From contig JAFWSH010000027.1 of assembly GCA_017519405.1 (NCBI GenBank), positions 1 to 64,000 on the forward strand: a stretch of 64,000 nucleotides of DNA, given 5' to 3'. Position numbers and translations under genes: made by a program. Source of the stretch: Clostridia bacterium. GTDB lineage: Bacteria > Bacillota > Clostridia > Christensenellales > Aristaeellaceae. A model generated the notes under the pieces. That model was not told the origin of the DNA. It made no database searches and saw only the letters and a list, made by a program, of their open reading frames with translations. This document shows, one piece after another, positions 36,472 through 44,394 of the stretch (within the stretch, counting starts at the first letter, position 1; each line of letters starts with the position of its first letter).

Positions 36472-36500
36472 TTGATCATTTGGCGTCTGTGGTGTAAAAT
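36472..36500 (+). promoter_or_regulatory. Promoter of the kinase operon
   Basis: -35 TTGATC (36472-36477), 17 bp, -10 TAAAAT (36495-36500). It lies between the IS remnant and the kinase gene, giving a leader of about 105 nt. Confidence 0.65.
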
Positions 36501-36611
36501 GGGTCTGATAGTGGATGTCGTTTTTGTATTGTTAATCTGAGAGGGAGTCGTTGTCTCCGCGATGGATCTCCGGGAACCGCCCCGAGAGAGAGTATGGAAA
36601 GGGGAAAACAG

Positions 36612-38297
36612 ATGGGCAGAGCCTATGCGGTGCTGGATGGCGCCGGAAAGATCGTCACCCAAACCGCCGCCTTCCGTCCGGAGGCCGTGACGGAGGAGGT
36701 GCCTCTCAGCGGTGGATTCCGCCTGCTGATCACGGGATCGGACGAGCTGCAGCAGCAGCTGGATGAGGCCCAGGCGGAGAACCGCGCCAAAGAGACCTTC
36801 CTGAGCAACATGTCCCACGACATTCGCACCCCCATGAATGCCATCGTGGGCATGACTGCCCTGGCAAAGCGTCACATGGATGAGCGGGAGCGGGTGGTGG
36901 ATGCCCTGGGCAAGATTGAGGTGGCCAGCAGTCACCTGCTGAGCCTGATCAACGATGTGCTGGACATCTCCCGGATCAACGCAGGCCGCCTGGTCCTGAA
37001 CGCCGACCGCTTCGCGCTCAACGACCTGATCCACGACATGGTGATTATGCTCCGGCCCCAGATCCAGAAGCGGCACCACCATTTTACCCTGACCGCGGAT
37101 GAGGTGGAGGCGGAGGTGCTGCGGGGCGATGTGCTCCGCCTGCGGCAGATTTTTGTCAACATCATCAGCAACGCCGTGAAATACACCGGGGATGGCGGAG
37201 AAATCGCCGTCACCTTTGCCGTACGCCGGGAGGGGAACGGATGCCGCCTCCGCTTTGAGTGCAGCGACAACGGCATGGGCATGTCCAAGGAATTCCTGGA
37301 GCGCATTTTCGTCCCCTTTGAGCGGGTGAAATCCTCCACCCATGCCAAGGTGGAGGGGACGGGCCTGGGCATGAGCATTGTGAAGCGGCTGACCGAGGCG
37401 GCCGGCGGCACTGTGGAAATCTGGTCGGAGCAGGGGAAGGGCACCCGGGTGACCGTCTCGCTGCCCCTGGGGGTGGAGCCGGTGGAGCTGCAGACCGCTG
37501 CCCTGAGAGGCCAGCGCTGGCTGGTTCTGGAGGGGGATCCCACGCTGCAGCAGAAATACCGGACATTCCTGGGGGAGGCCCAGGTGGACTGCCGCCTGGT
37601 GCAGTCCCCCTCGGAGATCCTGGCGGCCATCACCGATGCGGAATTCCGGGGGGAGGCCGTCAGCGGCGTGATCCTGGGCAGCGTATGCGGCGAGGGGGAT
37701 CCGCTGAACATCGCATCCTACCTCCACAAAGCGCATCCCAGGCTTCCTCTTGTATACATCAGCGGGGAAAACTGGGAGGAGATGGCTTACCGGGGCAGAC
37801 ACAGCGGGATCAGCCGCTTTATTCCCCTGCCGCTGTTCCGCCTGACGCTGCTTCAGGGGTTGACGGAGGTGATCCAGGGCAGCGACGGGATGGGACAGGA
37901 TTACGGGACCCCGGATCTCACGGGAAAACGCCTTCTCCTGGTGGAAGACAACATGATCAACCGGGAGATCGCCCTGGAAATCCTCAGAACCACCGGCGCC
38001 CAGATCGACACCGCCGAGGACGGGCAGCAGGCCGTGGATGCCTATGAGGCGCAGCCGGAGGGGACTTACACCGCCATTCTCATGGATGTGCAGATGCCGG
38101 TGATGGACGGCTATGCCGCCACCCGGGCCATCCGCGGCAGCGGCAGGGCGGATGCGGAGACGATCCCCATCTATGCCATGACGGCCAACACCTTTGCGGA
38201 GGACATCGCAAAGTCCCGGGAGGCCGGCATGAACGGACACCTGGCCAAGCCCATCGATATGGAAGTGCTGATGCAGGTGCTGAGGAAGCTGTGCTGA
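36612..38297 (+). CDS. Cytosolic hybrid histidine kinase with pseudo-receiver and receiver
   Basis: 561 aa. ATG 36612 is preferred (AAAGGGG 7 bp upstream); an in-frame ATG at 36594 is an alternative. No membrane helix or known sensor domain: residues 1-45 form a small beta-rich segment. HisKA holds the phospho-His H69 in NMSHDIRTPMNAIVGM; the ATPase domain has NIISNAVKYTGDGG, CSDNGMGMS and GTGLGMSIVKRL. Residues about 305-420 look like a degenerate receiver without the phospho-Asp. The final receiver has LLVEDNMINREIALEIL and phospho-Asp D492 in LMDVQMPVMDG. There is no output domain, so its partner may be the next gene, 31 bp downstream. Confidence 0.88.
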   Translation: MGRAYAVLDGAGKIVTQTAAFRPEAVTEEVPLSGGFRLLITGSDELQQQLDEAQAENRAKETFLSNMSHDIRTPMNAIVGMTALAKRHMDERERVVDALGKIEVASSHLLSLINDVLDISRINAGRLVLNADRFALNDLIHDMVIMLRPQIQKRHHHFTLTADEVEAEVLRGDVLRLRQIFVNIISNAVKYTGDGGEIAVTFAVRREGNGCRLRFECSDNGMGMSKEFLERIFVPFERVKSSTHAKVEGTGLGMSIVKRLTEAAGGTVEIWSEQGKGTRVTVSLPLGVEPVELQTAALRGQRWLVLEGDPTLQQKYRTFLGEAQVDCRLVQSPSEILAAITDAEFRGEAVSGVILGSVCGEGDPLNIASYLHKAHPRLPLVYISGENWEEMAYRGRHSGISRFIPLPLFRLTLLQGLTEVIQGSDGMGQDYGTPDLTGKRLLLVEDNMINREIALEILRTTGAQIDTAEDGQQAVDAYEAQPEGTYTAILMDVQMPVMDGYAATRAIRGSGRADAETIPIYAMTANTFAEDIAKSREAGMNGHLAKPIDMEVLMQVLRKLC

Positions 38298-38328
38298 TGT
38301 TGGCACTTCGTAGGAAAGGAGGTGCGGG

Positions 38329-40170
38329 ATGAAGCCCTATCAGATGCGCTATCTGGAAAACGCGGAAGAAATCCTGCGCCTAAGCCAGTTTGGCGCGGAG
38401 CCGTCACTGACCGATGAGGCATGGCTGCAGGACCGGCTGGACAAGGAAAAGAGACTCCGGGAACTGCGCTTCCGGAATATGGCGCTCCTCAACGATCAGT
38501 TCTTTCCGGATCTGGACCGGCTGAGCGAGCTGACGGCGGAGGAGATGGAGGACCTGAACGCCTTTTCCGATGCGTGCATGAACTGGCGCACCAACATCGA
38601 CAGCGGCCTGTATGTGGCCATCCACGAGGCGCTGCTGAAGCAATGCCGGCTCAGACGCGACCGGGATGGTGTGATTCGGGAGCTTTATAAACTCGGCATG
38701 GGGCTGTACTACCGGAACCGCCTGATCACCGGCATCGGCGGGGAGGACGCGAACCGCTGGCGCTTCCAGAATGAGATGGTGTTCACGGAGGGTGCCAGCT
38801 ACCTGCGCTACTTTGAGGAACTGGACGCGGACGACGAGACCCGGGGCTATATTATCCGCTGCCTGGCCAACATTGCCCTCACCACCGCCAACCGCCGCAA
38901 GCGCGTGGCCATCACCAGCCAGACGCTGGCGATCCTGCAGGATCCCTGGTATCGCAGCCTGGCGCCGGGCCTGCCCTGGGACACCTTTGTCCGCAGAAGC
39001 CACCAGCAGATGAGCAGCAACCGGGCGGAGCTCTCCAGCAGCGGCCTGACCCCGGAGGAGCTGGCGGCCATTCTGGATTCCTGCTTCGAGGTGTTCAAGC
39101 CCGAGGAACAGAATGACAACCCCAGCGTCCGGTGGCTCTGGCCATATTATGAGATGGAATACAACTGCGGCTATGCCACCCTGCCGGTCACGCTGGAGCG
39201 CCTGGAACGGCTGATCCTCCAGACGCCGGAGGACCAGCTGGATGAAGCCGGGATTTACGGCAACGTGCAGCTGCCGATCTTCTACGGGAAACTGCTGCGG
39301 GACAACCCGAAGCAGCTCTCGGACCTGAGCCGGGTGCGCTTCCTGAAGGCCGCCTATGACAAGATGCTGTCTGTATTGCTGCGCTTCCCGGCGGAGCGTT
39401 TTGACGACTATTTCTTCTACCACGTGGATGTGGTGATGGACAATTATTTCGAGACGGAGGGCGTGGAGCGCTATCTGGATGTGCTGAAGGCACTGTTCGG
39501 CCGCTTTGGCAACAGGCTGTTCATCCGGGGCAAAAAGGCCGGCGTGATGCTGCAATGCCTCTGCAGCGCCCTGCTGGAGCGGGAGCCCGACTACTTTGAC
39601 GAGCTGCCTGTGCTTCAGGGCCTCACCGATCCGGGACAGCGGCAGGCAAGGCTGATGGATTTCGCAACAGACTGCGGTCTGTTGTACGACATCGGCTTCA
39701 TGCGGATGAATCTGGAGCGCACACGGCGTCTGCGTCCGCTCTTCCAGGATGAGGAGGAGATCTCCACCCTGCACACCGTGGCCGGCGCCGAGGACCTGCG
39801 TCTGCGTGCATCCACCCGGGATTTCGCGGACATTGCCCAATGGCATCACGCGTGGTATGCGGGCGGGGGCTATCCCGCGGGATACGACCGCTACAGCTCA
39901 CCGAGCCGCGCCATGACGGATGTTGTGGCGGTGGTGGCCCGGCTCCAGGACGCCTGGCAGCAGGCCATGGAAGCGGGGGAGACATCCGGCCGGCCGGAGC
40001 CCCGTGCTCTTTTCCGACAGCTGCTCTCTGACGAGTGCGGGCAGTTTTCGCCCAAGGTGGTCTCCCTCCTGTCAGACGAAGCGCTGGCGGACAAGCTGGC
40101 CGCCATCCTTTGTGACGACGACAGGGAAGCCTATTTCGAGGCGAGAAACATGATCCTGTCCAACGGATAA
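38329..40170 (+). CDS. Large helical protein with degenerate HD-GYP domain
   Basis: 613 aa, start ATG with AAAGGAGGTGCGGG upstream. Residues 1-430 are helical and match no family I know; they are rich in Leu, Arg and aromatic residues, with TPR-like alternation. Residues about 440-600 follow the HD-GYP outline: LLYDIGFM (HD changed to Y453-D454), LHTVAGAEDL, WHHAWYAGGGYPAGYDR (H506, H507, GYP 514-516), then VVAVVARLQDAW where the usual AD-x-x-D metal residues are lost. At least two metal ligands are gone, so c-di-GMP phosphodiesterase activity is unlikely. It may be a signal-binding effector for the hybrid kinase encoded just upstream. Confidence 0.7.
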   Translation: MKPYQMRYLENAEEILRLSQFGAEPSLTDEAWLQDRLDKEKRLRELRFRNMALLNDQFFPDLDRLSELTAEEMEDLNAFSDACMNWRTNIDSGLYVAIHEALLKQCRLRRDRDGVIRELYKLGMGLYYRNRLITGIGGEDANRWRFQNEMVFTEGASYLRYFEELDADDETRGYIIRCLANIALTTANRRKRVAITSQTLAILQDPWYRSLAPGLPWDTFVRRSHQQMSSNRAELSSSGLTPEELAAILDSCFEVFKPEEQNDNPSVRWLWPYYEMEYNCGYATLPVTLERLERLILQTPEDQLDEAGIYGNVQLPIFYGKLLRDNPKQLSDLSRVRFLKAAYDKMLSVLLRFPAERFDDYFFYHVDVVMDNYFETEGVERYLDVLKALFGRFGNRLFIRGKKAGVMLQCLCSALLEREPDYFDELPVLQGLTDPGQRQARLMDFATDCGLLYDIGFMRMNLERTRRLRPLFQDEEEISTLHTVAGAEDLRLRASTRDFADIAQWHHAWYAGGGYPAGYDRYSSPSRAMTDVVAVVARLQDAWQQAMEAGETSGRPEPRALFRQLLSDECGQFSPKVVSLLSDEALADKLAAILCDDDREAYFEARNMILSNG

Positions 40171-40210
40171 GGGCCCGTCTGCAGGCGCGTGAAATGCAAC
40201 GGAATAAGTA

Positions 40211-40242
40211 AAACCCTTGTGGAGCATGCTCCACAAGGGTTT
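40211..40242. terminator. Perfect 32 bp palindromic bidirectional terminator
   Basis: AAACCCTTGTGGAGC and its exact complement meet at a central CATG, a fully symmetrical 32 bp palindrome. It serves the degenerate HD-GYP gene on the plus strand and tRNA-Ser on the minus strand; TTTTACTT follows on the minus side. Confidence 0.85.
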
Positions 40243-40245
40243 CCG

Positions 40246-40332
40246 CGCAGAGTCAGGGATTCGAACCCTGGTACGGTTTCAGCCGTAACACGATTTCCAA
40301 TCGTGCGCCTTCGTCCACTCAGCCAACTCTGC
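40246..40332 (-). tRNA. tRNA-Ser(GGA)
   Basis: 87 nt class II tRNA. The acceptor stem GCAGAGT/ACTCTGC is perfect with discriminator G. D arm has TGGCTGAGTGGACGAAGG; anticodon loop TTGGAAA gives GGA (40296-40298 on the plus strand) and reads UCC/UCU. A long variable arm and TTCGAATCC T loop are typical for serine. CCA is not encoded. It has its own consensus promoter and a palindromic terminator. Confidence 0.95.
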
Positions 40333-40368
40333 ATCTGCCTTGCCGTGCCGGACCTGCACAGCAAGGTG

Positions 40369-40397
40369 ATTATAGTCAACCGACCCCCGGTTGTCAA
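40369..40397 (-). promoter_or_regulatory. Consensus promoter of tRNA-Ser
   Basis: On the minus strand: -35 TTGACA (40392-40397), 17 bp, -10 TATAAT (40369-40374), a full match to the SigA consensus, 37 bp before the tRNA. Confidence 0.92.
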
Positions 40398-40490
40398 GCC
40401 TTTTTCCGCAAATCTCCGAAAATGGCTGGATGAAAGACGACATATACTGGCCGGAGACATCATCATGAGAACCTGTAATCCGGCCGACGT

Positions 40491-40988
40491 TCAGAAGATC
40501 TTTGTCATATCAATATGCTTGAGGGCCTGGTACAAAGCCAGCCCGAGGAGCAGTGCCACCGCCTCACCGACGGCCACTTCAAGCATGGTGAGCAACAGAG
40601 GAAGACCGAGGGCCAGGCTGAGCACCAGACCAACGATCACGCCATTGCACAGAACCGGCCAGAGAGCGGACAGCAGGGGAAGATGCAGTTTGGTGACGAG
40701 TCTCTCCCGCGTGATCCAGCTCAGCACGGCGGCCAGCAGTGTGGCAAGGGTTCCGAAAGCGATGTCCCATGGCGTGGCGGGACCGAACAGGTTGGCGATG
40801 AGACAGCCCACAGCCAGGCCGGGCACAGCCTCCGGCAGCAGCACCGGAAGAATGGTCAGCGCTTCTGACACGCGGCATTGCAGGTTTCCATAGGAGATGG
40901 GAGCCAGCAGCAGTGTCAGGGCGGCATACAGTGCGGCAATGACAGCACTGATGCAAAGGGAACGGGTGTTCAGCAGTCTCTTGAACAT
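40491..40988 (-). CDS. queT: QueT-family queuosine precursor transporter
   Basis: 165 aa, about five helices, S component of an ECF transporter (PF06177). Start ATG 40986-40988 with GGAGG 7 bp upstream; a longer in-frame start overlaps the promoter. Family marks: ISAVIAALYAALTLLLAPISYGNLQCRVSEALTILP split over two helices, then GCLIANLFGPATPWDIAFGTLATLLAA. It takes up queuosine precursors (preQ1/preQ0) with a shared EcfAAT module. I looked for a preQ1 riboswitch in the leader and did not see the ACTAAA-type pseudoknot tail. Confidence 0.9.
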   Translation of the reverse strand: MFKRLLNTRSLCISAVIAALYAALTLLLAPISYGNLQCRVSEALTILPVLLPEAVPGLAVGCLIANLFGPATPWDIAFGTLATLLAAVLSWITRERLVTKLHLPLLSALWPVLCNGVIVGLVLSLALGLPLLLTMLEVAVGEAVALLLGLALYQALKHIDMTKIF

Positions 40989-41073
40989 AGAGGCGCCTCC
41001 ATAGTATTTCTCCGGGATACGGGAAAGCAGTCCCGCCCCGGGCGTGTACCGCTTTTGAAGCGGCCAATAAAAG

Positions 41074-41101
41074 ATTCTATCACAGATGCCCAAATTCGCA
41101 A
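41074..41101 (-). promoter_or_regulatory. Promoter of queT
   Basis: On the minus strand: -35 TTGCGA (41096-41101), 16 bp, -10 TAGAAT (41074-41079). The leader of about 80 nt is GC-rich with a CGGGACTGCTTTCCCG hairpin near 41030. Confidence 0.6.
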
Positions 41102-41229
41102 GTGGGGATCATGCTGAAATGTCCAATGATGTGTGGAATAATGCGACCACGGATCACTCAGCAAGAAAGATGTGGTCAAAATTCATCCCGGATATGACAT
41201 CAAATGCCACAATGTTGAGATTGGTTTTC

Positions 41230-41258
41230 TTGACAACAGGGGTCCGATGCTGTAATAT
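41230..41258 (+). promoter_or_regulatory. Promoter of the WYL regulator gene
   Basis: -35 TTGACA (41230-41235), 17 bp, -10 TAATAT (41253-41258). Leader of about 25 nt. Confidence 0.75.
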
Positions 41259-41289
41259 GGGTATATAAAGCGAAGAAAGAGGTGACAAC

Positions 41290-42201
41290 ATGCCTGCACA
41301 GAAGAAGAAGATGCTGATTCTCGCCATTCTGGGCATCCTGCGGGATCACACGGATGCAGAACACCGGATTCGCCAGGCGGCGATTATGCAACTGTTGGAG
41401 GAGGAGTACCAGCTGACGGCCACGCGCAAGAGCGTCCGGAAAAATCTGGCGGATCTGCAGGAGGCGGGCTATCCGGTGGTTTTCCGGAAGGGGTGGTACT
41501 ATGTGCCGCTGCTGGAGAGCGCTGAGCTGGACTTCCTGCAGCAGTGCGTCATGGGCTCCAACATCCCAGCAGGCCAGCGCGAGGATCTGCTCCGGCGGCT
41601 GGGCACCATGGGAGGCCCCTTCTATCAGGCGGGTGCCACCATTGGCAGGGTGCGGCCCACCAATCCGCAGTTCCTCTATACACTGGAGACGCTGCAGGCC
41701 GCGATTGCGTCGGGGAATCAGGTTTCCTTCAAGTATGGCAACTACGACGTGGACAAGGAGCTCCATGCCCGAACCGAGGAGGACGGGAAAGCCAAGCTCT
41801 ACAAGATCAACCCGTACCGCCTGGTGACGGTCAATGGCCGCTGCTATCTGATCTGCAATGTGGACAAGTATGATACCCTCTGCCATTTCCGGGTGGACCG
41901 GATCATCGACGCCAAAAAGCTTCGGGCGCCGGCCAAGCCCCTGGAGAAGATCGCCGATGCCGTGGACAGCCTGGAGACGGAGCGGTACGTCAGTGAACAC
42001 CCTTTTATGTATACCGGAAAGCCGGTGAAGACCAGGCTGGAGGTGGATCGGGAGTACATCAACGATGTCCTGGACTGGTTCGGCATGAATGTGACCTTTG
42101 ACAAGGTGACCGAGACGACGGCCCAGGTGGTGGTGGTGGCCGATGCCAAGAGCGTAGAATTCTGGCTCCGCCGCTATGGCGAACATGCACGGCTTGTCTG
42201 A
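41290..42201 (+). CDS. WYL-domain transcriptional regulator
   Basis: 303 aa. A winged helix-turn-helix covers residues 1-70 (AAIMQLLEEEYQLTATRKSVRKNLADL). The WYL ligand-binding domain lies about 135-215 (INPYRLVTVNGRCYLICNVDKYDTLCHFRVDRI); the WYL triplet itself is replaced by CYL. A C-terminal WCX-like extension covers about 230-303. Such regulators bind nucleic acid or small ligands and often guard defence systems; none is seen next to it. GAAGAAAGAGGTG precedes the ATG. Monocistronic, with promoter and terminator of its own. Confidence 0.9.
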   Translation: MPAQKKKMLILAILGILRDHTDAEHRIRQAAIMQLLEEEYQLTATRKSVRKNLADLQEAGYPVVFRKGWYYVPLLESAELDFLQQCVMGSNIPAGQREDLLRRLGTMGGPFYQAGATIGRVRPTNPQFLYTLETLQAAIASGNQVSFKYGNYDVDKELHARTEEDGKAKLYKINPYRLVTVNGRCYLICNVDKYDTLCHFRVDRIIDAKKLRAPAKPLEKIADAVDSLETERYVSEHPFMYTGKPVKTRLEVDREYINDVLDWFGMNVTFDKVTETTAQVVVVADAKSVEFWLRRYGEHARLV

Positions 42202-42221
42202 GCAAACACCCCGGGTTGAAT

Positions 42222-42252
42222 GGCGTATACTGACATGTATGCGCCTTTTCTT
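42222..42252 (+). terminator. Terminator after the WYL gene
   Basis: GGCGTATAC pairs with GTATGCGCC (one G-U) around TGACAT, followed by TTTTCTT. The stretch 42253-42381 beyond it contains a second TATAAT-like box (42351-42356) but no gene. Confidence 0.75.
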
Positions 42253-42381
42253 GACGAAAGCAGGGAAATACGTTATTGGGAACAGACCTGCATCCCTTGC
42301 GAACGTTTGGCATGCGTACAGCCTTAAATGTAAGCACGTGCAATTCGCTCAAAATCACGTATAATTCCTTCGAATATGGTA

Positions 42382-42410
42382 TTGACAAACGCTTCGGAAA
42401 AAGGTATCAT
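42382..42410 (+). promoter_or_regulatory. Promoter of rplM-rpsI
   Basis: -35 TTGACA (42382-42387), 17 bp, -10 TATCAT (42405-42410). Confidence 0.82.
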
Positions 42411-42417
42411 AACCGAT

Positions 42418-42526
42418 GGTATCGATGGCTTTGCCTGCCCCGGCAGAGCACTCGGAACGCCCCGCGCCGGCATGCGACCATCATGCGGACGCAAACCTCA
42501 CCAAACGACAGAACGAGGAGGGTACC
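42418..42526 (+). promoter_or_regulatory. Candidate L13 autoregulatory leader
   Basis: The 5' UTR of about 110 nt can close by pairing GGTATC (42418-42423) with GGTACC (42521-42526), next to the Shine-Dalgarno. Internal hairpins include GCATG/CATGC near 42470-42486. L13 leaders that repress rplM-rpsI are known in Firmicutes. I compared only the general layout, not the consensus. Confidence 0.4.
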
Positions 42527-42529
42527 CCT

Positions 42530-42961
42530 TTGAATACTTTCATGCCGAAAGCCGCCGACATCCAGCGCAAGTGGTATGTCGTCGATGCTGAGGGCCAGGT
42601 GCTGGGCCGTGTTGCCAGCCAGGTGGCCAATATCCTTCGCGGGAAGAACAAGCCCATCTATACTCCCCATGTGGATACCGGTGACTATGTGATCGTTGTC
42701 AACGCTGACAAAGTGATCCTTACCGGCAAGAAGCTGGACCAGAAGATCTACTACCATCACAGCGGCTATGCCGGCGGCATCAAGGCCACGCCCTATCGCA
42801 AGCTGCTGGCTGAGAAGCCGGAGTTCGCGGTTCGCCATGCCATCATCGGCATGCTGCCCAAGGGCCCCCTGGGACGTCAGATGGCCAAGAAGCTGAAGGT
42901 CTATGCCGGCCCTGATCATGAGCATGCGGCTCAGAAGCCCGAGAAGTACGAGCTGATTTGA
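42530..42961 (+). CDS. rplM: 50S ribosomal protein L13
   Basis: 143 aa from a TTG start with GAGGAGGG upstream; an ORF extending further 5' would include the promoter leader. [21 protein letters not shown] and [17 protein letters not shown] are the L13 N-terminal signature; [10 protein letters not shown] and [19 protein letters not shown] follow. It binds 23S rRNA early in 50S assembly. Paired with rpsI (28 bp apart), the universal bacterial order. Confidence 0.97.
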   Translation: MNTFMPKAADIQRKWYVVDAEGQVLGRVASQVANILRGKNKPIYTPHVDTGDYVIVVNADKVILTGKKLDQKIYYHHSGYAGGIKATPYRKLLAEKPEFAVRHAIIGMLPKGPLGRQMAKKLKVYAGPDHEHAAQKPEKYELI

Positions 42962-42989
42962 TCAGCGCCGGAAAGGAGAAGAGTGAGAA

Positions 42990-43379
42990 ATGGCTAACAA
43001 TGAGTATAGCGCTGTCGGCCGCCGCAAGAAGGCGGTTGCCCGTGTTCGTCTGGTGCCCGGCAACGGCACCATCGTGGTGAACAAGCGGGATATCGACGAT
43101 TACTTTGGTCTGGAGACCCTGAAGATGGACATCCGTCAGCCCCTGAAGGTGACCAACACCACCAACTTCGACGTGCTGGTGAATGTTGCCGGCGGCGGCA
43201 TCGCCGGCCAGGCCGGTGCCATCCGTCATGGCATTGCCCGTGCTCTGTGCAAGCTGAACCCCGAGATGCGGGAAGTGCTGAAGAAGAACGGCTTCCTGAC
43301 CCGCGATCCTCGTATGAAGGAGCGCAAGAAGTACGGCCTGAAGGCTGCCCGCCGCGCGCCGCAGTTCTCCAAGCGCTGA
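42990..43379 (+). CDS. rpsI: 30S ribosomal protein S9
   Basis: 129 aa, full length. [55 protein letters not shown] and [24 protein letters not shown] are family motifs. The invariant C-terminal KR contacts the P-site tRNA anticodon. Its last 50 bp are duplicated 886 bp downstream (44217-44267), so the present 3' end may have come with an integrating element. AAAGGAGAAGAG precedes the ATG. Confidence 0.97.
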   Translation: MANNEYSAVGRRKKAVARVRLVPGNGTIVVNKRDIDDYFGLETLKMDIRQPLKVTNTTNFDVLVNVAGGGIAGQAGAIRHGIARALCKLNPEMREVLKKNGFLTRDPRMKERKKYGLKAARRAPQFSKR

Positions 43380-43381
43380 GA
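43331..43381 (+). repeat. Direct repeat, copy 1: 3' end of rpsI (attL-like)
   Basis: 51 bp covering the last 16 codons of rpsI and its stop. It is 46/51 identical to 44217-44267, including a 20 bp perfect core across the stop codon. This is the pattern left when a site-specific element integrates at a gene's 3' end and restores the reading frame. Confidence 0.75.
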
Positions 43382-43399
43382 TAATCAATGGATTACCAG

Positions 43400-43430
43400 T
43401 CCCCGTGCCGAAAGGTGCGGGGATTTCTGT
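43400..43430 (+). terminator. Terminator after rpsI
   Basis: TCCCCGTGCC pairs with GGTGCGGGGA (two G-U) around a GAAA tetraloop, followed by TTTCTGTTTG. Confidence 0.82.
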
Positions 43431-43433
43431 TTG

Positions 43434-43484
43434 TCTATGTGTCTATGAACATAGATTGATTCTTTCCTGATACTATGCTAAGAT
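43434..43484 (+). promoter_or_regulatory. Promoter and candidate operator of the toxin-antitoxin pair
   Basis: The palindrome TCTATGAACATAGA (43442-43455) is preceded by a further half-site TCTATG (43434-43439). It abuts the -35 TTGATT (43456-43461), followed by 17 bp and -10 TAAGAT (43479-43484). The position suits autorepression by the Phd-like antitoxin, alone or with Doc. Confidence 0.65.
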
Positions 43485-43503
43485 TCGCCTGAGGTGATGC
43501 AGC

Positions 43504-43746
43504 ATGATGCTCGACAGCAACGCGATTGTCTCCGAGGCGGAGGCAAACCAGAACTTCTCCCGGGTGGCCTGGATGGCTGAGTCCCAGGGGCACGTGGTGG
43601 TCTTCAAAAACAACCGGCCAAAGCTGCTGGTGATCGACCTGGACAAGGAGCCCCAGATCGACATGACGGAGGACGAGAAACTGGATTTTGTGGCGGCCCG
43701 CATCCTGCGGGAACACCGCGCCGCCTTTGAGGAGCTGGCGAAATGA
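43504..43746 (+). CDS. Phd/YefM-like antitoxin
   Basis: 80 aa; two in-frame ATGs (43504 and 43507), with GAGGTG 7 bp before the first. Residues 1-45 (SNAIVSEAEANQNFSRVAWMAESQGHVVVFKNNRPKLLVI split over strand and helix) fit the Phd DNA-binding dimerisation fold. The acidic C-terminal part (MTEDEKLDFVAARILREHRAAFEEL) would wrap the toxin. It neutralises the Doc-like protein and represses the pair's promoter. It overlaps the toxin start by 4 bp. Confidence 0.88.
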   Translation: MMLDSNAIVSEAEANQNFSRVAWMAESQGHVVVFKNNRPKLLVIDLDKEPQIDMTEDEKLDFVAARILREHRAAFEELAK

Positions 43747-44120
43747 TCAAATTTTCCAAAGAGAAGGTACTGCATCTGCACCAGATTATGGCCGAGGCCA
43801 CCGGCGGCAGCGTTGGCGTCCGTGATGAAGGACTCCTGGAGTCTGCGCTCGAATCCGCCTATGCCAGTTTTGGCGGACAAGATTTCTATCCAACGAAAGT
43901 GGAAAAGGGCGCCCGACTTGGGTACTCCCTGATCTCGAATCACGCTTTCGTAGACGGCAACAAGCGGATCGGTGTTTATGTGATGCTGGCTTTTCTGGAG
44001 ATGAACGGCATTCGTATACGCTGCACGGACGAGGAACTGGTTCATGTGGGATTGTCCGTCGCGGACGGTTCCATGGGTTACGAAGAAGTGCTGCAATGGG
44101 TGACGGAACACAGGGGGTGA
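43743..44120 (+). CDS. Doc/Fic-family toxin
   Basis: 125 aa, death-on-curing family. The Fic core reads HAFVDGNKRIG, matching H-x-F-x-D-G/A-N-K-R. Doc phosphorylates and blocks EF-Tu, while related Fic proteins AMPylate targets; the Doc length and Phd partner favour the first. N-terminal VLHLHQIMAEATGGSVGVRDEGLLESAL is typical of Doc. It is co-translated with the antitoxin and lies between two direct repeats of the rpsI end, so it may be cargo of a small integrated element. Confidence 0.93.
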   Translation: MIKFSKEKVLHLHQIMAEATGGSVGVRDEGLLESALESAYASFGGQDFYPTKVEKGARLGYSLISNHAFVDGNKRIGVYVMLAFLEMNGIRIRCTDEELVHVGLSVADGSMGYEEVLQWVTEHRG

Positions 44121-44216
44121 TGGCCAGACGTGCCCCGCGGATTCCCCGAAATCATCCGCCGTTCTTATCCTGTATGATGATCCATCCTCATTCCGCTATA
44201 CAGTTTCACGGTCAGG

Positions 44217-44267
44217 GTACGGCCAGAAGACTGCCCGCTGCGCGACCCAGTTCTCCAAGCGCTGAGA
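44217..44267 (+). repeat. Direct repeat, copy 2: displaced rpsI 3' end (attR-like)
   Basis: 51 bp, 46/51 identical to the rpsI end. Read in the S9 frame it gives four changed residues (L to Q, A to T, R to C, P to T) before the conserved QFSKR and stop. It has no start and is a decaying fragment, as expected for the original gene end displaced by integration. Confidence 0.75.
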
Positions 44268-44370
44268 ATCCGCATGATCCAGGACTGTGGGTCAAACCGG
44301 TTAATGCGGCTCAGGTGAGTGCTGCGGGAAAGACGGCTGTATGACGCTCCGGAAGGAGAGCTGAAAGATT

Positions 44371-44394
44371 CCTGCGCAATGCCGCAGGGCTTTT
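44371..44394 (+). terminator. Weak terminator upstream of the PHP operon
   Basis: CCTGCG pairs with CGCAGG around CAATGC, followed by GCTTTTG. It may be the ancestral terminator of rplM-rpsI. Confidence 0.5.

Noticed and set aside
40989..41073. preQ1 riboswitch upstream of queT
   Set aside because: The leader has a GC-rich hairpin but lacks the A-rich tail and ACTAAA-type pairing of preQ1-I, and preQ1-II could not be recognised by eye.
41290..42201. WYL regulator as a marker of a defence island
   Set aside because: Neighbours are queT, tRNA-Ser and ribosomal protein genes; no defence gene is adjacent. The toxin-antitoxin pair is 1.3 kb away and separated by rplM-rpsI.
44096..44344. 82-codon frame between doc and the PHP gene
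   Set aside because: No ribosome site, and it runs through the displaced rpsI fragment in a different frame.
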